From: Terriglobia bacterium
GTDB taxonomy: Bacteria > Acidobacteriota > UBA6911
Assembly (NCBI GenBank): GCA_020072565.1
Contig: JAIQGI010000045.1
Coordinates: 1-64,000 of the forward strand
Reading direction: 5' to 3'
DNA length: 64,000 bases
Shown here: positions 24,070 to 33,696 of the stretch, piece after piece
Position numbering within the stretch: position 1 is the stretch's first letter
Layout of the letters: every line of letters begins with the position of its first letter
The notes under the pieces: model-generated
Database searches by the model: none
Seen by the model: only the letters and a program-made list of their open reading frames with translations
What the model was told of the DNA's origin: nothing
Translations under genes and position numbers: made by a program

Positions 24070-27000
24070 GGCGTTCTAGATCTCCTGTTCTCCGCACCCT
24101 CTGCGGCGAGCTTCTCCCGGGCTTGCTGTTTGGTTTTGTTCGTGTAGTGGCAATCATTCCAGCGGTTGCCGTCGAAGGTCTTGCTGCCCATGAAGTCATC
24201 GGTCTTCTCGTCCCAGCCCCAGAACCACGGGTACTCGGCCTTGGGGCGTTCAGGCTCCTTGCCACGGTCCTTGGTCCATTTGATGTTGGGCTTCCAGCGG
24301 AGCACGCCTGCGCCGGTCCGGCCAGCGGGCAGGTCAGATGCCAGGAAGGGGCGGATGTTCACCCGCACCCCGTCGTTGATGTCAGGCTCCCAGCCGATGG
24401 GTTGATCGGCCAGCGGCTTCCAGCGGACGAAGATATCGAATGGCGGCTCGCCTGCAAGGATCGCTTCCAGCCGCTTCTGGATTTCCAGTGCTGCGGCTAG
24501 GCGGTCTTCCGCGCCGCCTTCGCCGCGTTTGACGCCGTCCTTCTGACGGGTGATCCACTCGCCGAGATAGGAGTAGGTCATCGATTCGAGCAGCTTCCGC
24601 CCCTTGCCGCCGCCTTCGCAGAGCTTGTGATAGTTCACCAGGGCATGGAAGCCGTCGCGCTTGCGGCCGTCCCAGATGTGCCACACGAACGGCCGATCTT
24701 GGAACAGCTTGCAGTGTTCGGCGAAGAAGCCGTCGCGGAGCCAATCGTCGAGGTCGGCCTTGCCGGCCAGTTCGCGCACTTTCTCCGGTTTGACGCCCGC
24801 CACGGTCAGCAACGCCAGTAGCCGCTCAGCCGCGGGTTCCTCGCCGCGTACCGACGGCACGCAGACGATCCCGTCGTCGTCCGCGAACTTGGCCAGTTCC
24901 TCGCACCGCTCGACCAGCGCCCGCGTCCGCTTGCTCAGGCGCATCTTGTCGTCGAGTTCTGCCGGCCAGCGGTAACCCAGCAGCCGTGCGACCGCTACTT
25001 GAAGGGGGGTCGTCGATTCCTCCGGCCAGCCGTGGAAAAGCCACTGCGTCGGGTTCTCGCTCTCCGGTTCGGGCAGGCCATTCGGGAAACTGTCCGCCGC
25101 GGTCTGCATCCATTTTGCACGGTCGTATGGGACATTCAGGAAGGTAGCATTGGTTACACCGAGTTTTTCGTCGTATTTTCGAACCTCATCGACGAATCCC
25201 GAGGATGAAGCGTAACACCATACACTGGCCAGTTCATCTAAGTTCTTGACAACCAGTGCCGCCACATTGTTGTCATAGAGATGTCCAGTGAACAGCGTTG
25301 ATTGCAAACTTCGAGTTTGCGTTATCGCGACGCCTTGCTTTCCTAGTGCACCAAGTCCTTGGATTCTGGCAGCCGAACTCGCAGTCAAAGCCCCAGATCC
25401 CTGCTCCCACCAAAGGATGTTTTCGCGCCCGGCGTACAGCTCCGAACGGCTAACGGTGCTTTGCTGATACTCCCAATCAGCACTCGGTATGACCAACTCC
25501 CAGAACTTCCGACCGAAACGCGAGTAATCTGCTGTTGCTATGCCTTGGAAAGAGTCTGCCACATCCCCAAGCTTAAGTGCCTTCGGTTCATAGCCAAACA
25601 CTAAACGATAATCAGGGACAGACAACAGCCGGCTGGTATCCGATGACTGGGGGGGGTTAACGGTCATTTCGACCGCTCGTGACGCCTCCTCCGCGGATGG
25701 CGCTTCGACACTGGTTACTCTGTCGACAGGATTCGATCGTTCGTTTGAAATCACTGCCAGCGCACGTAGCACGTCCCAGCTTGCCTTGGCTTGAACGGCC
25801 GAACCCACCTTGGCGATCAGTCGAATCCTCGAACTGACGAGCAGATCGCGCCTCAGCTCACGATACGACCTGATGAAGACCCAGTTTAGTGGCGTCACTG
25901 ACGCATGAACGCCATGAAGGCTGAGGAAACTTCGGAGGCGTTTGAAGAACACGGTGGCCAAGTCAGTTTCGCCTAACCCATAGTAGGAGCTACAGAACTT
26001 CCTGAGAAGCTCGCACTGTTTGCCACGGGCTAAGTATGGCACGTTCGTAATGACGAGCGTATACTCACCGGCCAACAGCTCGGCAGCCTTGATAATGCCG
26101 GCAGCGGCGATGGCTCGCTCGCGGGTTTCGTTATCCGTTTCGGCTTTGAATACCTCCGCAAGCAACGGGACAATCGCCTCATAGCCGGCCGTGTATAGAT
26201 CTCTTGAGAGGCGCCTCGGGTCTATCAGCGATCCCAGCGTCGGAGCCTGAGAGAACAGGTCATAAAGCGACTCCAGAGTGTTTGCGACAGTTCGCGATAA
26301 TAATGATTCCTCTTTGCTGAAGAGGTCACGTCTAGCTGGCATGTTTCCTTTAGCCGCAGCTTTTTCGGCAAGCTCCAGCCACTGTAGTTTGGATGCCTGT
26401 GGCCCGATTCCCGTGCAGGCAATGTGCAAGTCAGGCAAAAGTCTATATCCGCCTGCCCCAGGCCAAGTCCAAGCGGCAAACGCCAGTGCGAATGCGGCGA
26501 TCTGGCAACAGCGTTCGTCGATTTCCAGGCCGTGCAGGTTGTCGCGGAGTACCGCATCGACAGCTTGGGCGGCCGAAAAGCCCTCTTCAGCCATGCGAAT
26601 CGGCACGAGGTGATGCAAGCCAGCAACTAGAAAATGCCCGGACCCGCAACAAGGGTCGAGCACCTTCAGTTCCGCCGCGGTCCTTGGCCAGCCGTCGAAA
26701 GTGCCTGCGGCAGGACACCACGTCCCCCCTCCACCATCCGGGCCACGAACGAAGCGCAAGTATTCCCAGCCAATGCCCGGCAGTGCCAACTTCCTGCATA
26801 GGTCTTTTTCTGTCTCCGCGGCTTCCGCGTCTGCTGCGGTGAGATTCTTTCCGGCCCACCACGCGCCAAGAGTGTTGTGAAGCAGGAACTCGACCATATA
26901 CGGTTCGGTAAAGAGTTGCGTTACCGCCGATATCTCATCCGCGCCAATCTTGACCCCAGAGCGGTTGATCTCATCCTTCTTCTTGCTCTGCCAGAACTGG

Positions 27001-27551
27001 TAGACCCACCCCAGAGCATCGGGTGCTGTAAATACCGCCTGCGGCAACGAGGTCAGCAGCTTTTCGAGCTTGAGCATGTGCTCGGTTGCGAAGGACACCT
27101 GAAGCAGCGGGTCGTCCGGCCGGAAGATTTGCGGAAGCATCCGTTGGGCGCAGCGGGATGCGAAGACCCATGTGTCCACACTATCTTCTTTTGCAAGTTC
27201 CTCGGCCTCGGCCAAGCTGATGGCCATGTTTACCTCCGGCTCGATTAGCAAGCCGTTCTCTGCTAGGAACCGGGCGAAGAGCATCCGATGCCAGTGCTCG
27301 TAAGCACACTCGCCGGCCAAGTGCTCGATAGCGAGCCGGCCAGACGCGTCCTGCAGGTCCCCGAGCTGCCGCGCCCGCGCACGGAGGTGGTTGCGCAGCT
27401 CGCGCTGCGCTGGCTTCATGTGCGCATACGGCTCGTGGTGCTGGACGGCGAGGTTTTCCAGCGCGGCGCGAGCGCCGAACTCGGCTGCGTCACGGGCCTC
27501 GATGACCGCGCGCTCCAGCTTATTGCGCAGATCGGTGGATAACGTAGCCAT
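24066..27551 (-). CDS. pglX: BREX adenine-specific DNA methyltransferase PglX
   Basis: A 1161-residue protein. Motif I is VLDPCCGSGHF near residue 297. Motif IV is TNVPYLARGKQ near 502, in place of the usual NPPY; NVPY variants occur in this family as far as I recall. A target-recognition-like region follows, and the last 100 residues are rich in Trp and basic residues. PglX methylates a non-palindromic adenine site on host DNA and serves as the BREX discriminator. GAGGAACA lies before the ATG. It is preceded by the TIR/membrane pair with a 38-base gap. Confidence 0.9.
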   Translation of the reverse strand: MATLSTDLRNKLERAVIEARDAAEFGARAALENLAVQHHEPYAHMKPAQRELRNHLRARARQLGDLQDASGRLAIEHLAGECAYEHWHRMLFARFLAENGLLIEPEVNMAISLAEAEELAKEDSVDTWVFASRCAQRMLPQIFRPDDPLLQVSFATEHMLKLEKLLTSLPQAVFTAPDALGWVYQFWQSKKKDEINRSGVKIGADEISAVTQLFTEPYMVEFLLHNTLGAWWAGKNLTAADAEAAETEKDLCRKLALPGIGWEYLRFVRGPDGGGGTWCPAAGTFDGWPRTAAELKVLDPCCGSGHFLVAGLHHLVPIRMAEEGFSAAQAVDAVLRDNLHGLEIDERCCQIAAFALAFAAWTWPGAGGYRLLPDLHIACTGIGPQASKLQWLELAEKAAAKGNMPARRDLFSKEESLLSRTVANTLESLYDLFSQAPTLGSLIDPRRLSRDLYTAGYEAIVPLLAEVFKAETDNETRERAIAAAGIIKAAELLAGEYTLVITNVPYLARGKQCELLRKFCSSYYGLGETDLATVFFKRLRSFLSLHGVHASVTPLNWVFIRSYRELRRDLLVSSRIRLIAKVGSAVQAKASWDVLRALAVISNERSNPVDRVTSVEAPSAEEASRAVEMTVNPPQSSDTSRLLSVPDYRLVFGYEPKALKLGDVADSFQGIATADYSRFGRKFWELVIPSADWEYQQSTVSRSELYAGRENILWWEQGSGALTASSAARIQGLGALGKQGVAITQTRSLQSTLFTGHLYDNNVAALVVKNLDELASVWCYASSSGFVDEVRKYDEKLGVTNATFLNVPYDRAKWMQTAADSFPNGLPEPESENPTQWLFHGWPEESTTPLQVAVARLLGYRWPAELDDKMRLSKRTRALVERCEELAKFADDDGIVCVPSVRGEEPAAERLLALLTVAGVKPEKVRELAGKADLDDWLRDGFFAEHCKLFQDRPFVWHIWDGRKRDGFHALVNYHKLCEGGGKGRKLLESMTYSYLGEWITRQKDGVKRGEGGAEDRLAAALEIQKRLEAILAGEPPFDIFVRWKPLADQPIGWEPDINDGVRVNIRPFLASDLPAGRTGAGVLRWKPNIKWTKDRGKEPERPKAEYPWFWGWDEKTDDFMGSKTFDGNRWNDCHYTNKTKQQAREKLAAEGAENRRSRTP

Positions 27552-27589
27552 TGTTCCTCAGCCCTCTCCTGTATGCCGCATCAGAATCA

Positions 27590-28303
27590 TCACTTCCCAT
27601 CCTTCACAACCTTTTCCAATGAATCGGCGAACCTGACAAAATCCTCATTCACCTTGCGAAGATCCGCCACCAGTTCATCGTATTGGGGATACCGCCGCTG
27701 GATGTCCTGTGGAGACACGCCTCTGTTCTCGTCCTTCGCAAGTTCGGCGTCATACCAGCGGCGCAACCTGGCCTGCCATCTCGTGAGATGTGGCCTGAGA
27801 CCCTCGTTGAGTGCTTTCATCAGCAATGTCACCACGTTGCGGGTGTCTTCACACTCCAGAAGTTGGTCCGCGGGGATGCCCTTCGCTAGATCGCGCAGAA
27901 CGCCGAATAGCTGATACCAGGAGTCATAGATCTCGACGATTACATCGAGTTCCTCTTCAAAGGGCAGACCGACCTTGCGGCTTTTGATCTCCACCCATGC
28001 TTGATAGGCGATGCGCCGGGTCTCGGTGTCGGGGCAGATTTCCCACTCAACTCCTTTGAAGGTCAGCTTCACTGCCCTGGTCCGATAGCCCTTAAGCCAT
28101 TTGCGCCGAATCCACGGAATAAACCACCAGACGGCTACTACAACCACGACCGCCAGCAACAGCCAGAGGACGCCTACTCGTATCTCAAAGCCCCAGCCTT
28201 TCCAGTGAAGTAGGCTCAGTTCGGTGGGATCAACGAGCGAACCCGCTGATTGGGTAGTGGTAACCGGTGCCGTTGTGGCGGCCTGAGCAATGACAAAAGT
28301 CAT
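27590..28303 (-). CDS. Single-pass membrane protein coupled to a TIR-domain gene
   Basis: A 237-residue protein. A hydrophobic segment (VGVLWLLLAVVVVVAVWWFI) near residues 43 to 63 is followed by basic residues (RRKWLKGYR), which suggests a cytoplasmic C-terminus. The C-terminal 165 residues are predicted helical with many charges (EEELDVIVEIYDSWYQLFGV, LRPHLTRWQARLRRWYDAEL). No macro, SIR2 or other known Thoeris effector domain is visible. It overlaps the TIR gene by 4 bases (ATGA), so it is translationally coupled. I infer a membrane effector or anchor for the TIR protein. It is unlike any named BREX component. Confidence 0.75.
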   Translation of the reverse strand: MTFVIAQAATTAPVTTTQSAGSLVDPTELSLLHWKGWGFEIRVGVLWLLLAVVVVVAVWWFIPWIRRKWLKGYRTRAVKLTFKGVEWEICPDTETRRIAYQAWVEIKSRKVGLPFEEELDVIVEIYDSWYQLFGVLRDLAKGIPADQLLECEDTRNVVTLLMKALNEGLRPHLTRWQARLRRWYDAELAKDENRGVSPQDIQRRYPQYDELVADLRKVNEDFVRFADSLEKVVKDGK

Positions 28304-28857
28304 GATCGGCTCCTCTCCATCCGCGGCGCGGAGTTGTCGATGTTTCGGATCTGACGTGCTTTGTTCTTTGCCGCATCAATTGCGATTCGCATCAGGTTTG
28401 GATCTTCTGTCCAGTCGATGAAATGGGCATAGTCGGTCACGATGTTCGCGTGCAGGCGGTCAGGCACGGTCACTTTGCCGTTGATGTCCCTCGGATTTGT
28501 CGGAAGAGAGATGCCAAGGAGTGCGTGCTGCTTGTTAAGTGTCATGTGGATTTCCCAATCAACCCACCGACGTTTCCACGTCTCCGCCCCACACAGGACA
28601 ATCGTAACCGAGCTGCCGGTGATGTGCTGCTCGCGAATGACCTGCTGTTGGTAGTTCACGTCATCGCTGCCGAAACGCCGCTCGATCGACGTGTCGGTAA
28701 TTATGTCGTAGCCGTCCGCGAAGAGCCTCGTGAACAGGTCGTAGTATCCCTGATCACGCTGATGGTGGTAGCTCACGAACACTTTGGGTTTCGTCGTCGC
28801 CAAAGGGCGAAGACCAAAAGGGTGTTGTCCGAGACCAAAGTTGCCGAAGCCGCCCAT
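28300..28857 (-). CDS. TIR-domain protein of the Thoeris ThsB type
   Basis: A 185-residue protein that is nearly all one TIR-like (TIR_2, PF08937) domain: KVFVSYHHQRDQGYYDL near residue 26, DDVNYQQQVIREQHITGSSV, then TIVLCGAETWKRRWVDWEI with the WxxWE that carries the likely catalytic Glu. TIR proteins of this group in Thoeris make cyclic or modified ADP-ribose signals on phage infection. AAGGAGATAGAACC precedes the ATG, giving it a strong start, 22 bases after brxC. It is cotranscribed with the BREX genes and coupled to the membrane protein. Confidence 0.82.
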   Translation of the reverse strand: MGGFGNFGLGQHPFGLRPLATTKPKVFVSYHHQRDQGYYDLFTRLFADGYDIITDTSIERRFGSDDVNYQQQVIREQHITGSSVTIVLCGAETWKRRWVDWEIHMTLNKQHALLGISLPTNPRDINGKVTVPDRLHANIVTDYAHFIDWTEDPNLMRIAIDAAKNKARQIRNIDNSAPRMERSRS

Positions 28858-28878
28858 GGTTCTATCTCCTTGAATCGT

Positions 28879-31800
28879 TTAGGAAATCACGATCGGACCG
28901 TTCTTGAGCTTGGCCAGGAGGTCTTCCTCTGCGCCGGCCAGCCATCCCTTGACTTCCTGCTCGGTCTTGAGTGTTCCGCTGGACAGATGAACGCGCTGAA
29001 TCTTGGGTTCCAGTAACTTAGCCGCGGCCATCGCAGCGCGGGCAAACTGCTGGGGCAGCGCGTCGGTCCGCGTCTTCCACGCCGGTAGCGCGGTCTGCTC
29101 CATTGTGCGGGTCAGGTCGGCCTCGGAGCCGACGGCCAGGACCGGCGAGCTATCGATGCCTTCGTCGGCGAGTATCTGTTTATGCTGGTCGGCCCTGAGC
29201 TTCTTCCAGTTGTCGCTGATGGTCAGGTCGGTCATCTCCTCGTTGTAGGTCTTTTTGTACTCAGCATGAGCCGCAGTGACGGCGGCGCGGAGCGCATCGA
29301 CCGCCGCCTTGCGGATGTCAGGCACTGGGTCGCTCGCGTCGAGCAGCCGGCGCTCGGAATTTACCGCGTCGGCCTGTTTGCGGAGTTCGTCGGCTCCGGG
29401 CATGGCATCGGCGTGCTTGAGCAGAGTGTAGAGCGTCTCCCAGGCCGGCTTGCGCTTGCCGGCGAGTTCGGCCAGTTTGCCCCAGTCCTTTGCCTGCTGG
29501 GCAAGCGCGTCGTGCTGCTTGAGGATTTCGGCCAGTTGTTCAGCTCCACCGAAGCCGAGGAGCGTGTCGATGTGGGCCGTGGCAGGCCGAGCCGGCATGG
29601 GTGGCTCGCCGCCAGCGTGATCGGCCAGTTCAGCCAGGTGTGCTAGAAAGACGTGGGCCTTGGCGGTCTCCTCGTTGGGCTTGCAGTCCACGCCGGCGTC
29701 GTGGAAGAGCTTGCGGAGCTTCATCTTCTCGCGAGCGTTGAGCGTGGCTGTCTCAGTGCGGAAGTCGGTCACAGAAATCTTCGCCTGGTCAAGCTGGCCC
29801 TGTGAGAGCGTCATGCCCTTGTGGGTAGCGCGGAGGTGGCTGGTGGTGTGTAACGTGATAAGCGCCGCGTCCACGGCATCGCGCGACCAGCCATAGGGGC
29901 TGGCCTCGAAGGCATCACGGACTTCCTTGCCGCGCTTGCCCGAGGCGACCTCGGAGAGAACGGCTGCACAGACTGGATGCTTTTCGGGCGAGTCGGTCCA
30001 GTCCACGGCGGTTAAGGCCGCTTCGTCGCCATTCTTGGCGCGGTTGATGACGTTGGCCCAACGGTTGTCGTCGGCATTCTTGAAACTGGGGAACAGCCGA
30101 TCGAGCGATATCTGCGCCGCAGCTTCGACCTTGGCCACGAGCTTCAGTTCAAACCGCTCCCCGCCTCCGCCCTGGAGGACCTTCGCGCGATCGATCACAT
30201 CCTGAATAATTTGGTTGCGGGCAGTTTCGGCAGTGGCCATCCGTGTGGCCATGGCGTCGCGGGCTTCGCGGCCTTCGGGCGTGGTGGGCGTGCCCTTGGA
30301 GTCCAGCGTGGACTTGGCGGCCTCGTACTCGACCATGGTTTTCTGTAAATCGTCGGCGCTGGCCTTTGGGATGTAAACGTAGATGATTCCACTGTCACAC
30401 CCGGCCGCACGCGCATCGTTGATTACAGTGCTTTCCTTTTCACCCCAACCATCGCGAACCCAGATGGGTATGTCGCTGCCACCGGGCGGCGGGGCTTCAG
30501 TGCCGAAATGGACCAGCAGTTTCCGCGGCTCCTTGCACTTGCCCTGTGTTAGCTTGATGCCCTTGAGAGCTTCGCCGCACGCGGCGCTGATGAGCGAACC
30601 GCGCTTGCCGGACAGCATGGTCAGGTCGCTATTGAGGCGGGTCTGGCGGTTGCGGTACTCGCGCTCCCACTCACTGCTCTCGCGCGTCTGCAGGCTGTAT
30701 TCCTCATCCAGTTTGATGAGGGTTCCAGCGTCCACCAGCTTCTTGAGGATGCGCGGGATATCCTTGCGAAGCTGCGTGCCGTCGCTAGACAGGTCGGACA
30801 CCAGCAGGTCGGCCAGCATCTCCGGTGTTGCTCGGACGCCGATATCGGCCACGGCCTCGCGCGGGAGCTTGCGGGTCAGGAAAATCAGGCCACAAAGCCG
30901 CTGGGCGAGCCGGCCGTCGTCGGTCTTGTCGTCGAGGCCGCGTATCGTCTCGTCGATTTCGCGGAGCAGGATGCCGCTGCGGAGCAGGTCAGGGTGAAGC
31001 TGGCTGAAGATGAAGTCCGCTGGGACCACGGTGCCGAGCGCAGCCTCAGCCGTCTGGCGGACGGCCTCGTGCACGATCTTGAGTTGCGTGCGAAGCTGGC
31101 TGGCCGTGCCAGGTACGTCCACCGCGCGGAGTGTATGCTCCCAGAAACGCCGACGGACCGGTAGCAGCGGGTAGTCGTCCACGATGATGTTGCGGTCTTC
31201 CGCGCACGCGGCGATGCGCGAACCCGCAAGCTGGCGGTCGATCTCGCCGGCATGGGTGTCGAGGGTGCCTTCAATGACCTTGCGCTTATCAGCCTTCTTG
31301 GCCAGCACAACGCGGCGGGTGACCGTCTCCACGTCGGAGTCGGAGAGTTCCACTGGAATGGTGAACCGACCGGTGAGGCGCTGGAGCTGCGGGATATTGC
31401 CGGCCAGTGCCGTCTGGCCCGCGCCGATTAGCAGCGCGCGACTGTCAAGCTGCTTGCAGAGGGCCTCGGCAACTTCCTGCACGTCGGTCGAGCGGCCGGG
31501 ATCATTACCGATGAAAAGCTGGATTTCGTCCAGCACGATCACGGTACAGGGGATTTGCCCATCGACCGACAGCACCTCGCGAACAAGGCGGATGAACTCA
31601 TTGGTGGAGATGTCTTCGACCACGGGGAACTGCGCCCGCAGCGCAGCGCGGGCTTGCTTGAGATCGGAGGCGAAGTCGGGATCGGCGTCGAGGACGGCCT
31701 TGGCGAGGATGGGGCTGACGTACAGGTCGTGGAGTTCGTCGAAGAACTCCTTACCTGCCGCTTCAACCGCGGCCTTCACCCGGTCGAGGATGGCGTTCTT

Positions 31801-32322
31801 CTGGAGCCACATACAGAACTGCGCCTGCGGCAGCGCCTCGGGCAGTCCCTTGGACGTGAGGATGATGCTCAACACGGCCAGGCGGACGCTCTCTCCGCCG
31901 CCCGAAGGCAGTGTTCCAGCCGCGGCGTGCAGGCCGCCGCTGCGTTTACCCAGCGTATCAAGTTCGCGCAAAAGGTCTTGCACCGCCTCCGGAAGCCGGG
32001 CAAGGCCGCGGGTGGTCGCACCGTCCGTGAAAGGTGTATCCACCCATAGATGGCGAAACATCTTCAGCAGATGTGATTTACCGCTGCCGTAGAAGCCGCT
32101 CACCCATGCCGCCGGCTGCGTCGTCGAGTTGACGTTGCCGAGGAAGGACTCCAGAATGCGGATCAAGCCGTCCTCATACTGGCCCTCGCATACGAAGTGC
32201 TCAAGCTCATACCGGAGGGTCTCAATTTCCTTGTCGCTTGCGGCCTCGCGCACGGCAGCCACACCGTCGTTCAGCAGCTTGGATACAGCGGGATCACGTT
32301 GGAAGAGTTCTCGGTTTTTCAT
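28879..32322 (-). CDS. brxC: BREX P-loop protein BrxC
   Basis: A 1147-residue ATPase. Walker A is in GFYGSGKSHLLKMF near residue 80, and Walker B is CTVIVLDEIQLFIG near 268. The remainder is a large helical region typical of BrxC/PglY. Length and N-terminus (about 1,100 to 1,200) fit the family. It starts one base into the end of brxB. BrxC is a core component needed for both methylation and exclusion in type 1 BREX. Confidence 0.9.
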   Translation of the reverse strand: MKNRELFQRDPAVSKLLNDGVAAVREAASDKEIETLRYELEHFVCEGQYEDGLIRILESFLGNVNSTTQPAAWVSGFYGSGKSHLLKMFRHLWVDTPFTDGATTRGLARLPEAVQDLLRELDTLGKRSGGLHAAAGTLPSGGGESVRLAVLSIILTSKGLPEALPQAQFCMWLQKNAILDRVKAAVEAAGKEFFDELHDLYVSPILAKAVLDADPDFASDLKQARAALRAQFPVVEDISTNEFIRLVREVLSVDGQIPCTVIVLDEIQLFIGNDPGRSTDVQEVAEALCKQLDSRALLIGAGQTALAGNIPQLQRLTGRFTIPVELSDSDVETVTRRVVLAKKADKRKVIEGTLDTHAGEIDRQLAGSRIAACAEDRNIIVDDYPLLPVRRRFWEHTLRAVDVPGTASQLRTQLKIVHEAVRQTAEAALGTVVPADFIFSQLHPDLLRSGILLREIDETIRGLDDKTDDGRLAQRLCGLIFLTRKLPREAVADIGVRATPEMLADLLVSDLSSDGTQLRKDIPRILKKLVDAGTLIKLDEEYSLQTRESSEWEREYRNRQTRLNSDLTMLSGKRGSLISAACGEALKGIKLTQGKCKEPRKLLVHFGTEAPPPGGSDIPIWVRDGWGEKESTVINDARAAGCDSGIIYVYIPKASADDLQKTMVEYEAAKSTLDSKGTPTTPEGREARDAMATRMATAETARNQIIQDVIDRAKVLQGGGGERFELKLVAKVEAAAQISLDRLFPSFKNADDNRWANVINRAKNGDEAALTAVDWTDSPEKHPVCAAVLSEVASGKRGKEVRDAFEASPYGWSRDAVDAALITLHTTSHLRATHKGMTLSQGQLDQAKISVTDFRTETATLNAREKMKLRKLFHDAGVDCKPNEETAKAHVFLAHLAELADHAGGEPPMPARPATAHIDTLLGFGGAEQLAEILKQHDALAQQAKDWGKLAELAGKRKPAWETLYTLLKHADAMPGADELRKQADAVNSERRLLDASDPVPDIRKAAVDALRAAVTAAHAEYKKTYNEEMTDLTISDNWKKLRADQHKQILADEGIDSSPVLAVGSEADLTRTMEQTALPAWKTRTDALPQQFARAAMAAAKLLEPKIQRVHLSSGTLKTEQEVKGWLAGAEEDLLAKLKNGPIVIS

Positions 32323-32882
32323 TAGTCGTTTACCCCGTTATGGAGCGTGATCGGCACGGCCAGATAGTTCCAGCCATCCCTTGCGTCCAAGAGTCTGTAG
32401 TTGTTGTCTTCATACTCGCCGGGGAAGAAGACCACCAGCCGGCCATGGATGTCTTTGACCACTTCCTTGAGCACCAGCGAAACACGGGTGAAGCCGAACA
32501 GGCACGCGACGCCCTGGACGGCGACCACGGTGTCTTCGTCCGCTCCTTCGGCCATGAGCACTTCTCGGAGCCGGCCGGCCGCGTACTGCACGAAGTCGCT
32601 CCGGAGCTTCATCACCAGCGTTTCCGGTTCCTCGAAGTAAACATCGCGATAGTCGGTGTTCGCCATCCACCGCGCGAAGGTGTCGGTCAAGTCAAGCAGC
32701 CGCCATCGGTGCCCGGCTGAGGTAGTGGCCATCTCGAAAAGTTCCATCCGCGCCCGCAGCTTCCGCTCATCGGTTTTGGGATAGACCACGAAGATCGTCT
32801 TCTGGTCGCCGGCGAGGTTTCTTTGCCACGGTGCGGCGATGTGGCTGCGATATCTAGTCGCCAGTTCGTCGATCCTTCCCAT
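32322..32882 (-). CDS. brxB: BREX protein BrxB (DUF1788)
   Basis: A 186-residue protein with the DUF1788 pattern: KTIFVVYPKTDERKLRARME, HRWRLLDLTDTFARWM, and a C-terminal GRLVVFFPGEYEDNNYRLLD with AVPIT near the end. The normal length is about 200. It shares one base with brxC and lies 4 bases after brxA. BrxB is a small essential BREX protein; its biochemical role is unclear. Confidence 0.88.
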   Translation of the reverse strand: MGRIDELATRYRSHIAAPWQRNLAGDQKTIFVVYPKTDERKLRARMELFEMATTSAGHRWRLLDLTDTFARWMANTDYRDVYFEEPETLVMKLRSDFVQYAAGRLREVLMAEGADEDTVVAVQGVACLFGFTRVSLVLKEVVKDIHGRLVVFFPGEYEDNNYRLLDARDGWNYLAVPITLHNGVND

Positions 32883-32886
32883 GGGT

Positions 32887-33678
32887 CTACCGCCTTTCGT
32901 CTTGCACCAGGAGCCGCGAGAAAGATACTTCGATCACACCGCCCGACTGGCTCATGTCCAGGAAACCCAGTCTTCGGGCGTCTGTGGCGTGGTTTATTAG
33001 TTCGCCGACTGGAGCGTCGAGCACCTGAGCCCATAGTGACTCAAAGAGTGCTACGCCGCGCGTGCCCGTGAGGTAGCCCAGCAGGAGGGCATATGCCGTC
33101 GTTATTGCCGTTGGGGTGACGCTTTGCCGAACTTTGCGGCTGCGCCCTCTGAGGTGTCCCGATTGCGTCCAGGAAGAGGCGGCGTTCCGTACGACCTTGT
33201 CGAGGGTGCTCTCCTTGAAGCGGTTGCCGACAGCTCGGCTGAGTGCGTCGGTGATCTGCTGTCTTGCAAGTTCTTCGCCGGGCCGCATCCGCAGCACAGG
33301 TGGTGCACTGATCCTCAACAACGGGTCGCGTGCGAGGGCCAGCAGCAACGCGAGGACTGATTGCCCATCACGGTCCGCATACCAGCATCGTCGCAAGACC
33401 CGGAACAGCGGCACCTTCGGGTCGAGGGCATACAGCTCAGAGAGCCGCTGACTGGAGAGCTTCCGCGTCGCTGCGGTGCGCTTGCCCAGACAGTTGTTTT
33501 CGTGGATCGCCGAGAGATATTCGTCACGCGCGGCGTTGGGCGGGCAATTGACAAGCACCGCCCGAAGCTCGTCGAGCATGATCGTCCGGCTGGTGTGCGT
33601 GCCTTTTTCGCCCCACCGAAAACCGGCCTCGCGCAGCCGCCTTTCATCAGTATTACCGCGGAGTGGAAAGTCCTGCAT
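32887..33678 (-). CDS. brxA: BREX protein BrxA (DUF1819)
   Basis: A 263-residue protein. The ATG at 33678 has GGAAGGA about 9 bases upstream; an ATG 6 codons earlier (33696) would sit too close to the -10 element. The sequence has the DUF1819 pattern (helical, with TIMLDELRAVL, WTQSGHLRGRSRKVR and TAYALLLGYLTG), which forms a DNA-binding fold in characterised BrxA. It is somewhat longer than the typical 200 to 210. It is the first gene of the BREX operon, downstream of the palindrome-bearing promoter. Confidence 0.85.
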   Translation of the reverse strand: MQDFPLRGNTDERRLREAGFRWGEKGTHTSRTIMLDELRAVLVNCPPNAARDEYLSAIHENNCLGKRTAATRKLSSQRLSELYALDPKVPLFRVLRRCWYADRDGQSVLALLLALARDPLLRISAPPVLRMRPGEELARQQITDALSRAVGNRFKESTLDKVVRNAASSWTQSGHLRGRSRKVRQSVTPTAITTAYALLLGYLTGTRGVALFESLWAQVLDAPVGELINHATDARRLGFLDMSQSGGVIEVSFSRLLVQDERR

Positions 33679-33696
33679 TGGCAGTATTCCTTCCAT

